Part shown: piece after piece, positions 32,166 to 40,882 of the stretch
Layout: each line of letters begins with the position of its first letter
How positions within the stretch are numbered: position 1 is the stretch's first letter
NCBI GenBank assembly: GCA_964449835.1
Contig: CAYVBZ010000006.1
Location: 1 to 49,253, forward strand
Direction: 5' to 3'
Length of the DNA: 49,253 nt
Source: JABDGC01 sp964449835
GTDB lineage: Bacteria > Pseudomonadota > Gammaproteobacteria > DSM-16500
Notes under the pieces: generated by a model
What the model was told of the DNA's origin: nothing
Seen by the model: only the letters and a program-made list of their open reading frames with translations
Databases searched by the model: none
Program-made: the position numbers and the translations under genes

Positions 32166-32194
32166 TTGCGTCCTGTTGCTATTTTTGATATAAA
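32166..32194 (+). promoter_or_regulatory. Putative rpmB-rpmG promoter
   Basis: -35 TTGCGT (32166-32171), a 17-base spacer and -10 TATAAA (32189-32194), 36 bases before the rpmB start. Confidence 0.45.
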
Positions 32195-32229
32195 AGCGTT
32201 CTTTATTGGCAAAAATAGAGTATATTTCA

Positions 32230-32478
32230 ATGGCAAAAGTATGTCCTATAACCGGCAAACGTCCCATGATGGGCAATAACGTTTCGCACGCAAATAATAA
32301 AAGACGCCGCCGTTTTCTTCCGAATCTTCAAAAGCGTCGTCTTTGGCTGGAAAGTGAAAAGCGCTATATCACCTTGCGGATCACCACCCGGGGTATTCGT
32401 ATTATTGATAAATACGGGATTGAAAAAGTCCTGGCGGATATCAAATTACGAGAAAAAGCGATAGAAGCAGCTGCCTAA
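32230..32478 (+). CDS. rpmB: 50S ribosomal protein L28
   Basis: This 82-residue protein begins MAKVCPITGKRPMMGNNVSH, matching L28, with the basic block NNKRRRRFLPNLQKRRLWLE and the C-terminal GIRIIDKYGIEKVLADIK. An earlier TTG at 32206 is open but not in the family, so ATG 32230 is used. It is co-transcribed with rpmG 17 bases downstream. Confidence 0.95.
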   Translation: MAKVCPITGKRPMMGNNVSHANNKRRRRFLPNLQKRRLWLESEKRYITLRITTRGIRIIDKYGIEKVLADIKLREKAIEAAA

Positions 32479-32495
32479 AACCAGAGAGAAGCATC

Positions 32496-32693
32496 ATGCG
32501 CGAAATTATCAAATTACAATCAACCGGCAAAACCAAAGCGGGGAAGCCAACAGGCACCTTCCGCACCACGACTAAAAACAAACGTAAGACGCCTGAAAAA
32601 CGGAAATCTAAGCATTTTGATCCGCGTGCCTATAATGCGAAAACGGGCAAGTGTGGAATGCATGTGATTTTTGAAGAGACCAAGCTGTCTTAA
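32496..32693 (+). CDS. rpmG: 50S ribosomal protein L33, extended variant
   Basis: This 65-residue L33 has the core motifs MREIIKLQST, TFRTTTKNKRKTPEK and KHFDPRAYN, and ends HVIFEETKLS. Compared with E. coli L33 (55 residues) it carries extra residues near the N-terminus (GKTKAGKPTG) and before the end (AKTGKCGM). The gene is intact and in the expected position after rpmB. Confidence 0.92.
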   Translation: MREIIKLQSTGKTKAGKPTGTFRTTTKNKRKTPEKRKSKHFDPRAYNAKTGKCGMHVIFEETKLS

Positions 32694-32708
32694 AACTTTT
32701 CTAAAACT

Positions 32709-34433
32709 CTAGCTGTTTAAATGCGTGCTGTATTTTTCCATGTCGATGATAACTTCATGAAAAGATTCCATGCTGGCATGGTGGCCTACGCTGATCACTG
32801 CGGAGTTGGGCAGTCTTTCCTTGAGGAGCTTATATAAGTATTTTTCATTGGCTAAATCCAGTGACGAAGTGCTTTCATCTAAAAATATCCATTCCGGTTT
32901 GTGCAAGAGAATTCGTGCAAAGCTGATGCGCTGTAACTCACCGGGTGAAAGAAGTTCGGACCAACGTGCCGCTTCATGCAGGCGGTTTGTCAAATTATGT
33001 AAATGGCAATCTTCCAGGGCTTGACTGATAACCTCATCCGGCAAATCAGCGATCTGAACATGGGGAAATAACAAGGCCTCTTGCAAGGTGCCAATTGGCA
33101 CATAAGGTTTTTGCGGCAAATAGAGAACGGACTCCCTCTCAGGCAACTCAATATCCCCTGCCCCAAAGGGCCAAATACCGGCGATTGCCCGGATGAACGT
33201 GCTTTTACCGATACCAGAAGTTCCCTTCAAAAGATAATGTCCGCTAAATTCAAACTTTTCATTGATATCTTTAAGTAAAGGCAGACCACGCGGGGTATTC
33301 AAAGACAAGTTGCGGACAATAATTTTATTGGTTGGAAATTTTTTATAAATGAGCTTGTTTTGCTTTAGCGCCAATTCTTCAATTTCAGCCATATGATTCA
33401 GAAAAGTGAGCAACCGCTTGACCACCGCGCGCCATTGGGCAATGGTCGTATAAGAGCTCACTAGAAAGGACAAGGCATCTTGAATGCTTGAGAAGGCGCG
33501 AAGGCTTTGCATGAGGCCACCCAAGAGAAACACCTTGTTGAAGTAATTCGGCAAGACCACCAGTAAAGGCAGAAAAACCGACATTTGGCTGTAGCCGGAA
33601 GTAAACCAAAGTAATAATTTTTGCCGCAGAATAATCAGGTACCAATTTTCCAAGACCCGGCCGAACAATTTGTGCAAGATTTTATTTTCATCTGCTTCGC
33701 CCCTGTATAAAGCGACGTGTTCAGAGTGCGTACGTAAATCAATGGCGGAAAAACGGAAGGTCGCCTCGCGGCGCTGTTGTTCAAAGTTAAGGGCCACCAA
33801 GGGATGGCCTATTTTAAAGGCAATATACGTACCGCCCACAGAATAAATAATCGCAACCCAGACCAGATATCCGGGTATCACCAAAGTGCCAAAATGTCCT
33901 AAAGGCACTTTAATCACCCCAGACAAGGTCCACAGAATATAAATAAAAGCCAAAAAAGTTGTGATGGAACCGACGAGACCGACGAGTAATTCCAAGGAAA
34001 TGGTGACAATCGCACCTGCATCTTCTTGAATACGCTGATCGGGGTTGTCCGTGTTAACGTCGAAATTTTCTAAATAATAATAGCTGCGTTTCTCTAGCCA
34101 CCGGCTAATGAATTGGTCCGTCATCCATTGACGCCAGCGTAGACCAAAAAATTGTGAGACATAATAACGATAGACTGAAATGACGATAAAGACTGAGGCC
34201 AGGAACATAAAAACAATGAGCAGCGACACCGCACCATGTTTATCGTATTCCTGCAGGGCATTGTAGAAATAGTTGTACCAATAATTGAAAACGACATCCA
34301 TGCCGACCAAGGTGACGGTCATGGCGATGACAACGGCCAAGAGAAGATAGGCAAAGATTCGATGTTCGGAACTCCAATAAGCACTCAGAAGCTCCCAAGC
34401 CGTGTATCTTTTAGATTCTAAGCCTCGCTCCAT
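32709..34433 (-). CDS. BacA/YddA-type fused ABC transporter
   Basis: This 574-residue protein has an SbmA/BacA-like membrane domain (six predicted helices, residues ~25-320; FFGLRWRQWMTDQFISRWLE, then NPDQRIQEDAGA) fused to an ABC domain. Walker A is GTSGIGKST, the signature LSPGELQRISFARILL, Walker B WIFLDESTSSLDL and the switch histidine in SVGHHAS. Homologues include E. coli YddA and Mycobacterium Rv1819c; the latter imports cobalamin and peptides. It may take up peptides or B12, which is inference. It is convergent with rpmG. Confidence 0.88.
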   Translation of the reverse strand: MERGLESKRYTAWELLSAYWSSEHRIFAYLLLAVVIAMTVTLVGMDVVFNYWYNYFYNALQEYDKHGAVSLLIVFMFLASVFIVISVYRYYVSQFFGLRWRQWMTDQFISRWLEKRSYYYLENFDVNTDNPDQRIQEDAGAIVTISLELLVGLVGSITTFLAFIYILWTLSGVIKVPLGHFGTLVIPGYLVWVAIIYSVGGTYIAFKIGHPLVALNFEQQRREATFRFSAIDLRTHSEHVALYRGEADENKILHKLFGRVLENWYLIILRQKLLLWFTSGYSQMSVFLPLLVVLPNYFNKVFLLGGLMQSLRAFSSIQDALSFLVSSYTTIAQWRAVVKRLLTFLNHMAEIEELALKQNKLIYKKFPTNKIIVRNLSLNTPRGLPLLKDINEKFEFSGHYLLKGTSGIGKSTFIRAIAGIWPFGAGDIELPERESVLYLPQKPYVPIGTLQEALLFPHVQIADLPDEVISQALEDCHLHNLTNRLHEAARWSELLSPGELQRISFARILLHKPEWIFLDESTSSLDLANEKYLYKLLKERLPNSAVISVGHHASMESFHEVIIDMEKYSTHLNS

Positions 34434-34502
34434 CGAGTTCTTTCCTTTCTACCTCATGATTATTATATTATAGAGAAAGCCAAACAAAGGATAGAAGAGT
34501 CT

Positions 34503-35264
34503 ATGCATCTTGATCGTAGACCTGTTAGAAAACAGCTTATTGATCTTCTTATGCTCACTGCGTTTTCAGTGATTTTTTTAAGCGGCTGCACGGCAAGTAC
34601 TGGGAACCAGCGTGAAACCCCGAAACATGTGGCAGGTGCCGCGATTGGTGGAACGGCCGCCGGTGTTGGCGCTGCGGCTTTAGGCGCGCCCCGCCCCCTG
34701 ATCGCGGGCGCCGCCGTCGGCGGCATGGCTTTGGGTTATTATGCAACGACAGTGCGTTTCGATGCCGGCCCCATTTACAAAGCAGGCGGTCAAGTTTATA
34801 CCCAAGGTGAATACGCTGGTATTGATATTCCTGCCTATCGTTTATTTGAACCCAATACCGCTGATCTCAAACCCCAAGGGGAAGCTTTATTGGATAGCGC
34901 GGTCTCGGTTTTAAAGCGCTATCCGAATTCTAATATTTTAGTGTCAGGCAACACGGGCGGCCTGGGTGGGCACCGTTATGATCAAAAATTATCGCAAGCT
35001 AGGGCGAGACGGGTTGCCTCTTACTTATGGGCACATGGTATTGTGGAATACAAGCCAAAAAGCTTGCAGACACGCCGTTTGGCTTTCGTGGGTTATGGGA
35101 ATTATTTTCCGATTGCAGATGACCTTAAGGCAAATAATATTCAGAAAAATAGCCGCATTCAAATTACGGCTTACCCTGTGAAGGCAGATTTGCAGTTGGA
35201 TAAGACGACAGCGGCGTTTAATAATGTGGGGGATGCGGAAGATCCGGCGCAAGAAGAGTTATAA
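34503..35264 (+). CDS. OmpA-like outer-membrane lipoprotein
   Basis: This 253-residue protein has a signal peptide with a lipobox ending LSGC (about residue 29) and a glycine/alanine-rich segment (GAAIGGTAAGVGAAALG). Then comes an OmpA C-terminal-like peptidoglycan-binding domain: LFEPNTADLKPQGEALLDSA, then NTGGLGG and KLSQARARRVASYLWAHGI. The lipid anchor plus this domain fits Pal/IcmN-like proteins that tie the outer membrane to peptidoglycan. No neighbours from a secretion system are in the window. Confidence 0.85.
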   Translation: MHLDRRPVRKQLIDLLMLTAFSVIFLSGCTASTGNQRETPKHVAGAAIGGTAAGVGAAALGAPRPLIAGAAVGGMALGYYATTVRFDAGPIYKAGGQVYTQGEYAGIDIPAYRLFEPNTADLKPQGEALLDSAVSVLKRYPNSNILVSGNTGGLGGHRYDQKLSQARARRVASYLWAHGIVEYKPKSLQTRRLAFVGYGNYFPIADDLKANNIQKNSRIQITAYPVKADLQLDKTTAAFNNVGDAEDPAQEEL

Positions 35265-35279
35265 TTTTCATTTTTACCC

Positions 35280-35421
35280 TAGGAGCTGTTGACAACTCAT
35301 TGTGTCATTCTGAGCAAAGCGAAGAATCTTCAGCGTTTTTGTAGAAAAATCCTTCGCTGCGCTCAGGATGACAAATTAATTATTAATCAATTCATTACAT
35401 CTTAATTGTCAACAGTCCCTA
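35280..35421. mobile_element. MITE-like element with nested palindrome at the waaC end
   Basis: Terminal inverted repeats TAGGAGCTGTTGACAA (35280-35295) and TTGTCAACAGTCCCTA (35406-35421) match at 14 of 16 positions. CTAG is present at both outer edges, which fits a 2-4 base target duplication of TA or CTAG type. Inside are paired arms TCATTCTGAGC...AGCGAAG and CTTCGCT...GCTCAGGATGA (about 35305-35371). The right end provides the last codons and stop of waaC. It carries no gene, so it would depend on a transposase elsewhere. Confidence 0.65.
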
Positions 35422-36433
35422 GCAAGCGCCTTACAGCAGCCCAGACCTTGATAGGAGGTAAGGCGGAGAAGCAGGCGGGTTGGACGGGGGAAGTTCCCGG
35501 GTAGGTGCAGTCGCGCTTGAGGCAGGGGGAACAGGGGAAAGAGGCAGGTAAGCACAGTTGGCTGCGGCCTAGGGCGCCGGTGTATTCTGGGTTGGTGGGG
35601 CCGTAGAGGGAGACGGTTGGGACGTCCAGGGCGGCGGCCAGGTGGGCGAGGCCGGTGTCGACGGCGACGACGGCATGGGCGTTAGCTAGGACTTTGGCGC
35701 TGCCGCGTAAGTCTTGGCGTGGGAGAACGATGATGTTGTCGGCCTGTTGGGCTAGACGTTTTGCGCGGGCTTCTTCAAGCGTGGAGCCCCATAAGAGTTT
35801 TACCTGGAGTCCTTCCTTTGCAGCCAATTGTGCTAGTTCCAGCCAATAATTTTCGGGCCACAGTTTGGTGTCCCAGGTGGTGCCGTGTAAAAAGACGAGG
35901 TATTTTTTTTCGCGGGTGTCATCTAAAAACTGTTCGCGGGAGAGACCATAATCTGGCACCGTTTGCGGTAAATCGTAGTTAAGAAGTTGGCTGAAAATAC
36001 TGCGCATGCGCACAATAGCGTGTTGGTAAAAATTGACGGTGCACTTGCTTTGATATGCTAAAGAAGCCAGAGGTTCGCGTGCAGATCCCCAGTCTAAGCC
36101 GGCGCGCCGCCCTTTGGCGACCCAGGTCAGCAGGGCGCTTTTCACCAAGCCCTGTGCGTCTAAAACTAAGTCGTAATTTTCTTCCCGGATATCTCGCCAA
36201 AAAGCCAATCCTTGTTGATAGCTTTTTTTGGAAAAAAAGTTTTTCCGCCACTGCCGCCAGGCCATTGGAATAATTTTTTTAACACGGGGATGCCAGCGGG
36301 GAATTTCGGCGAAGGGTTGTTCGACGACCCAATCAAAGGAAAGCCCGGGGACCACTTTTGCGGCATCCGTCAGGGCGGGCAAAGTATGAATGACATCGCC
36401 TAGGGAAGAGGTTTTGACTAACAGTATTTTCAT
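35402..36433 (-). CDS. waaC: LPS heptosyltransferase I
   Basis: This 343-residue GT9 glycosyltransferase adds the first heptose to Kdo of the LPS inner core. It begins MKILLVKTSSLGDVIHTLPA and has VAVDTGLAHLAAALDVPTVS, then LYGPTNP. The start at 36433 is chosen because it overlaps the waaF stop (ATGA). The last residues LGTVDN are encoded by the terminal repeat of the MITE-like element, so the native C-terminus may have been slightly altered. Confidence 0.93.
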   Translation of the reverse strand: MKILLVKTSSLGDVIHTLPALTDAAKVVPGLSFDWVVEQPFAEIPRWHPRVKKIIPMAWRQWRKNFFSKKSYQQGLAFWRDIREENYDLVLDAQGLVKSALLTWVAKGRRAGLDWGSAREPLASLAYQSKCTVNFYQHAIVRMRSIFSQLLNYDLPQTVPDYGLSREQFLDDTREKKYLVFLHGTTWDTKLWPENYWLELAQLAAKEGLQVKLLWGSTLEEARAKRLAQQADNIIVLPRQDLRGSAKVLANAHAVVAVDTGLAHLAAALDVPTVSLYGPTNPEYTGALGRSQLCLPASFPCSPCLKRDCTYPGTSPVQPACFSALPPIKVWAAVRRLLGTVDN

Positions 36434-37446
36434 GTTGTTAACAGCGCCTCTAATGAAGTTAAAACGGAGGCCGCAGTTAAATCCCGCATGCAGCGATGAT
36501 GTTCCAGAGGGCACTCACGCTTAAAGCAAGGCTGGCAGGGCAAGTCCAGTTTTTTAACCGCTACTTTTTCAGCTAAAGGCGGCGTAAATTGAGGGCTGGA
36601 AGAACCGTACAAAGCGATGATTGGTTTTTTAAGCGCAGCGGCCACATGCATCAAGCCGGAATCATTGGTGACGACCGCTTTAGCAAGCGCCAGTAAGTCA
36701 ATCGCTTCATCCAGTTGCGTTTTGCCTGCCAAATCAAGACAAGCTTCATGAGTGAGCGCCATGATTTTTTCAGTGACTGCTTTGTCTTTCGCGGAGCCAA
36801 AGAGCCAGACCTGCCACCCTGCCGCTAACTTGGCGCGCGCGACTTCCGCATAGGCTTCTTCCGGCCAACGTTTTGAGGGACCAAATTCTGCACCTGGGCA
36901 AAGCGCAAGAACTGGCGCGGCCGGCGCAGGAAGGTTTAGTTTTTTTAAGACTGCCGCTTGGGCTGCGGCTGTGCTGCTTAATTCGGGATAGGCATAAACC
37001 GAGGGCAGTGCTTCTTCTCTGGGAAGACCGAGAGCAAGGAAACGCGGGACCATAAGCGGATAACGTTTTTTATCCAGAACGCGGGCATCATTCATAATCA
37101 GAGAGCGCAGCTCGCGGGACCAACCGGTGCGGACAGGCACCTTGGCAAACCAAGGGATTAAAGCGGACTTGAAGGAATTTGGTAAAATGAGGGCTTGCGT
37201 AAATTGCTTGGCCCGTAATTTTTTGCCGATCTGATAGCGCGCGCGGAGGTCTAAACGGCCATGGGCAAAAGGCAAAGCGGTCATCTCAGATACTTCTGGC
37301 ATACGGGAAAGCAGCGGCAGGGTCCAGCTCGGTGCGGCAACATGGAGAAGGGCCTCTGGCCTCCTCTCTTTTAAAAGCTTAAACAGGCTTTGCGCCATGA
37401 CCATGTCTCCGACCCAAGCAGGGCCAATAATCAGAATTTTTTCCAT
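36430..37446 (-). CDS. waaF: LPS heptosyltransferase II
   Basis: This 338-residue GT9 enzyme adds the second heptose of the inner core using ADP-heptose. Motifs are ILIIGPAWVGDMVMAQSLFK, CPGAEFGPSKRWPEEAYAEV and VVTNDSGLMHVAAALKKPII, then GSSSPQFTPPL. It lies three bases after the zinc-finger gene and overlaps waaC. Confidence 0.94.
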   Translation of the reverse strand: MEKILIIGPAWVGDMVMAQSLFKLLKERRPEALLHVAAPSWTLPLLSRMPEVSEMTALPFAHGRLDLRARYQIGKKLRAKQFTQALILPNSFKSALIPWFAKVPVRTGWSRELRSLIMNDARVLDKKRYPLMVPRFLALGLPREEALPSVYAYPELSSTAAAQAAVLKKLNLPAPAAPVLALCPGAEFGPSKRWPEEAYAEVARAKLAAGWQVWLFGSAKDKAVTEKIMALTHEACLDLAGKTQLDEAIDLLALAKAVVTNDSGLMHVAAALKKPIIALYGSSSPQFTPPLAEKVAVKKLDLPCQPCFKRECPLEHHRCMRDLTAASVLTSLEALLTT

Positions 37447-37449
37447 AGT

Positions 37450-37659
37450 TTAACCTGCGTTCTGTTCTAAAATATATTTGGCGCCGCAATAGGGGCAATG
37501 GACCTGGCCTAACTCTTCGATGGGCAGATAGACGCGGGGATGGGCGTCCCAGACGCGTAAATCGCGAGGCGGGCAAGATAAAGGGAGGTCTTTGGGACCT
37601 ATGATATAGCAGTTTTGTGTGCAGGCTTGTTTGCCGTTTAAGTTTGTGGTTTCAGACAT
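37450..37659 (-). CDS. Zinc-finger CHCC-domain small protein
   Basis: This 69-residue protein has four likely metal ligands: a cysteine in LSCPPRDLRVWDAHPRVYLP (with His), and CPYCGAKYIL near the end. It matches the zf-CHCC family related to mitochondrial NDUFS6 and commonly found next to LPS genes in proteobacteria. Function unknown. ATG 37659 is chosen for the GAGG ahead of it; the frame is open 12 codons further. Confidence 0.85.
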   Translation of the reverse strand: MSETTNLNGKQACTQNCYIIGPKDLPLSCPPRDLRVWDAHPRVYLPIEELGQVHCPYCGAKYILEQNAG

Positions 37660-37707
37660 CTGCTGACCTCTTTGTATTGGGGGGGCATTATACACGGAAT
37701 AATGGTA

Positions 37708-38634
37708 TTAGTTTTGCATTAACTGTTTGACTCCCTCTCGTAAAGATACCTCATAGCGAAAGCCAAGTTCTTCTTCGGCTTTTTGAGTCCGGGCATAAGA
37801 AGTATGGATATCGCCTTGACGGACGGGCGCATAGACTCGGTCGGCTGTTTGTGCTCCGACTTCTTCGATATAAGACACTAACTTGTTTAAGGTTTCAGGA
37901 ACGCCAGTTGCGATGTTCAAAGCACCGCTCGCGCTTCCCAGAAGTGCCAAACAGTTGGCGCGGACCACATCCTTTACATGGATAAAATCTCGAGCTTGAC
38001 TGCCGTCACCAAAAACGGTCATTTCTTGCCCTTTTTTATAACGCTCTAAAAAGCGGGAAATGACGCCTGAATAGACCGACTGAGGATCTTGTCTTGGTCC
38101 ATAGACATTAAAATAGCGTAAGGCCAAGCTAGGTATCCCGAAGAGTTGTTGATATAAGCCGGCATATTGTTCGTTTTGGACTTTTTGCAAAGCATAGGGG
38201 GACAGGACTACGGAAGAAACTGAAACCGCATCACAGCAAGGCAAGTTTTTGGCTTCTCCATAAATTGCGGAGCTAGAGGCATAAACGAGACGAATGGGCC
38301 TTTGTGTCTCTCGAATGGCTTGTAAAATATGTAAAAAGCCCAGGGTATTCACCGCATGAGAGCGCACGGGGTCTTCGATGGACTTGGGGACGGAAGGCAG
38401 GGCTGTTAAATGTAAAATGGCGTCACAAGCGTCCACGGCTTGGGTGACAGTTGCATAATCTAGGACATCCCCTTCAATAAAACGCAGTAAGGGGGATTTC
38501 AAATTTAAATTGTCCAGGCGGCCTGTTGATAAATTATCCAACACGGTGACTGGAACTTTTTTTTCTAAAAGCGCATCTACCGTATGAGAGCCGATAAAAC
38601 CAGCGCCTCCCGTGATGAGGGCCCCTCGTTTCAT
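37708..38634 (-). CDS. NAD-dependent nucleotide-sugar epimerase
   Basis: This 308-residue extended SDR has the NAD motif GGAGFIGSHTVDALL, the active-site Ser in YASSSAIYGEA and the YxxxK pair in SPYALQKVQNEQY. It resembles UDP-GlcNAc or UDP-glucose C4-epimerases (WbpP-like) and may feed LPS or capsule synthesis, consistent with waaC-waaF nearby. Exact substrate is not assigned. It overlaps the pcs-like gene by four bases. Confidence 0.85.
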   Translation of the reverse strand: MKRGALITGGAGFIGSHTVDALLEKKVPVTVLDNLSTGRLDNLNLKSPLLRFIEGDVLDYATVTQAVDACDAILHLTALPSVPKSIEDPVRSHAVNTLGFLHILQAIRETQRPIRLVYASSSAIYGEAKNLPCCDAVSVSSVVLSPYALQKVQNEQYAGLYQQLFGIPSLALRYFNVYGPRQDPQSVYSGVISRFLERYKKGQEMTVFGDGSQARDFIHVKDVVRANCLALLGSASGALNIATGVPETLNKLVSYIEEVGAQTADRVYAPVRQGDIHTSYARTQKAEEELGFRYEVSLREGVKQLMQN

Positions 38635-39386
38635 TGGAGCAGTTCCTCAGAGGCCCCTGCTAAGGGGACCCAGGTCCTATAAAGGCTAATGACAAGATAA
38701 AGGACTAAGTAACTCATAGACATCAGGACCAAGGTTGGATTGGTTGTAGGATAAATCCACAGCAGCCCGACAACCGTCAAACCCCAAAGTACGGTCGCAA
38801 GGAGCATAGAAAAACGTAGACTGCTCTTGTGGGACAAATATTCTAGACGGGAAGGGTAAACGTATTTAATAGGCACAAAGCTCAAGACAGACAAGGCAAG
38901 GAGGATGCTCATGTTGGTCCAGGGATCCATCTGCCAGAAGAAAAGATAGAAAACGACAATATTCCAATAGCTTGGGAAACCTTTAAAGAAATGGTCCTTG
39001 GTTTTGGCGTCGACCTGGGTGAATTGGTAGCAGGAGGAGAAAATGATGGCCATGACAGAAAGGAGGCACCATTGGGCGGGCAAGAGGTCGGTGACGACTA
39101 GGAAAAAGGCTGGGACGATGGTGTAGTTGAGAAAATCGACGATATTGTCCAGGAGTTCTCCGTTGATTTCAGGGACAACTTGCTTGATTCGAACCAGACG
39201 GGCGAAAAAGCCGTCGACTGCGTCGATTAGGATGGTGATGATCATGAGCCAAAATGCGAGCAGAATATGGTTTTGGTAGATTGCTAAGAGGGAAAGGACG
39301 CCAATAAAGGCGCCGCTCGCGGTGAAAGCGTGGATTAACCAGCCGGCTAGGCGACGGGGCTTGGTGACTACAAAATGATCACTCAT
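38631..39386 (-). CDS. pcs: Phosphatidylcholine synthase-like CDP-alcohol transferase
   Basis: This 251-residue inner-membrane protein has about eight hydrophobic helices and the motif DAVDGFFARLVRIKQ followed by ELLDNIVDFL, the Pcs-type spacing of the CDP-alcohol phosphotransferase signature. Pcs condenses CDP-diacylglycerol with choline to make phosphatidylcholine. The path is typical of host-associated bacteria such as Legionella and Brucella, which take choline from the host. The start at 39386 fits a membrane N-terminus (WLIHAFTASGAFIGVLSLLA). Confidence 0.82.
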   Translation of the reverse strand: MSDHFVVTKPRRLAGWLIHAFTASGAFIGVLSLLAIYQNHILLAFWLMIITILIDAVDGFFARLVRIKQVVPEINGELLDNIVDFLNYTIVPAFFLVVTDLLPAQWCLLSVMAIIFSSCYQFTQVDAKTKDHFFKGFPSYWNIVVFYLFFWQMDPWTNMSILLALSVLSFVPIKYVYPSRLEYLSHKSSLRFSMLLATVLWGLTVVGLLWIYPTTNPTLVLMSMSYLVLYLVISLYRTWVPLAGASEELLQ

Positions 39387-39450
39387 GGGGATTCCTAGAA
39401 ACGATTATTTTAAGGAGATCAACGGCAAGGGTAGCAAGAAAGTGGGCTGC

Positions 39451-39600
39451 TGTAAAACGACCCCCCACCCCCCTCCACTAGTACAGCATTTCGTTTAATT
39501 TTGTCCCCCTGAACGGCTTACCGTCATCCTGAACCCTGGCAGGGTTCAGGATGACGAAATTAAACAAGCGCTGTACCAGGTGGAAGGGGGGATTTTATCT
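39451..39600. mobile_element. Palindromic MITE-like element before pgk
   Basis: GTACAGC...GTTTAATTT...GTC at the left (from 39481) matches the reverse complement of GACGAAATTAAAC...GCTGTAC at the right (to 39576), enclosing a perfect CATCCTGAACCCTG/CAGGGTTCAGGATG hairpin (39544 centre). Weaker similarity extends outward to about 39451 and 39600. It fills the 292-base gap between pcs and pgk. Nothing else is seen in that gap except the pgk ribosome site. Confidence 0.6.
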
Positions 39601-39678
39601 TCTTCGGGCGCCTTGTCTTTCTAAGCATAATGAAATAAATTCAACTTGTCCTAATAACCAAGCCCTAAAAGGAGCATT

Positions 39679-40851
39679 ATGTCCATCCTGCGAATGTCTG
39701 AGGTCCCTTTAAAAGGAAAACGAGTACTCATTCGCGAGGATTTTAATGTTCCGATAAAAAATGGGCAAATTACCAGTGACCTGCGGATTCGTGCGGCGCT
39801 GCCCACCATTAAAAAGGCCATGAAGGACAGTGCCCAGGTGATGTTGCTTTCTCATTTGGGACGCCCTGAAGAAGGGGTTTTTGATGAGCAATTTTCTCTC
39901 GCACCGGTTGCCAAGCGTCTTTCTGAATTATTAAACACAGAGGTCCCGCTGGCTTCTAACTGGTTGAATGGCGCCGCTCCAAAGCAACCTCTGGTCCTTT
40001 TAGAGAATGTGCGCTTTATGCCCGGCGAAAAGGAAAATGAAAAAAGCTTGTCCAAAAAATTAGCGGAGCTTTGTGATGTCTTCATCATGGATGCTTTTGC
40101 AACAGCCCATCGCGCTGAGGCTTCTACTTGCGGAGTCATTCAATATGCGCCGCTCGCCTGCGCGGGCCCTTTGCTCACCGATGAAATTGATGCTTTGAAT
40201 AAAATTATGCAGGACCCTAAACACCCTATTCTTGCGATTGTCGGGGGTTCAAAGGTATCCACTAAATTGTCTCTTCTCGAAACCTTGATTCAAAAGGTGG
40301 ATTGTCTTTTGGTCGGCGGCGGGATCGCTAATACCTTTTTGGGCGCGCAGGGTTACTCGGTGGGAAAATCGCTTTATGAAGCCGATCTTTTAGATGAAGC
40401 GGAACGGTTGCTGCTCGATGCACAAAAACGCGGGACGGAAATTCCCCTGCCCTCGGATGCCGTGGTCGCTGAAAAAATGTCTGAGGAGAGTGAAACGGCG
40501 GTGCGCCTGATTTCGCATGTGGATGACAGAGAAAAAATTCTTGATATAGGGCCTGATACGATTAAGCAATGGGTTGGTTTGATTAAAAAAGCGAAGACTA
40601 TTATTTGGAATGGGCCTGTGGGGGCTTTTGAGTTGGATGCCTTTGCTGAAGGAACCAAAGCAATTTCGAAAGCGATTGCAGAGAGTAAAGCTTTTGTGGT
40701 CGCGGGAGGCGGTGATACTTTGGCCGCGATTGAGAAATACCGGATTGCGAGTAAAGTTGATTATATTTCCACAGGTGGAGGGGCTTTTTTGGCCTTTTTA
40801 GAAGGGAAACCTTTGCCGGCGGTTGAGGCATTGGAAAAACGTCAGGGTTAA
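39679..40851 (+). CDS. pgk: Phosphoglycerate kinase
   Basis: This 390-residue glycolytic enzyme transfers phosphate between 1,3-bisphosphoglycerate and ADP. Motifs are LIREDFNVPIKNGQI (N-domain), MLLSHLGRPEEG, AIVGGSKVSTKLSLLE, WNGPVGAFE and the nucleotide loop GGGDTLAAIEKY. AAAGGAGC precedes the ATG. It is followed 31 bases later by pyk, a common pairing. Confidence 0.96.
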   Translation: MSILRMSEVPLKGKRVLIREDFNVPIKNGQITSDLRIRAALPTIKKAMKDSAQVMLLSHLGRPEEGVFDEQFSLAPVAKRLSELLNTEVPLASNWLNGAAPKQPLVLLENVRFMPGEKENEKSLSKKLAELCDVFIMDAFATAHRAEASTCGVIQYAPLACAGPLLTDEIDALNKIMQDPKHPILAIVGGSKVSTKLSLLETLIQKVDCLLVGGGIANTFLGAQGYSVGKSLYEADLLDEAERLLLDAQKRGTEIPLPSDAVVAEKMSEESETAVRLISHVDDREKILDIGPDTIKQWVGLIKKAKTIIWNGPVGAFELDAFAEGTKAISKAIAESKAFVVAGGGDTLAAIEKYRIASKVDYISTGGGAFLAFLEGKPLPAVEALEKRQG

Positions 40852-40882
40852 GGTTACGTTTATAATTTTTGAGGAAGGTTGA

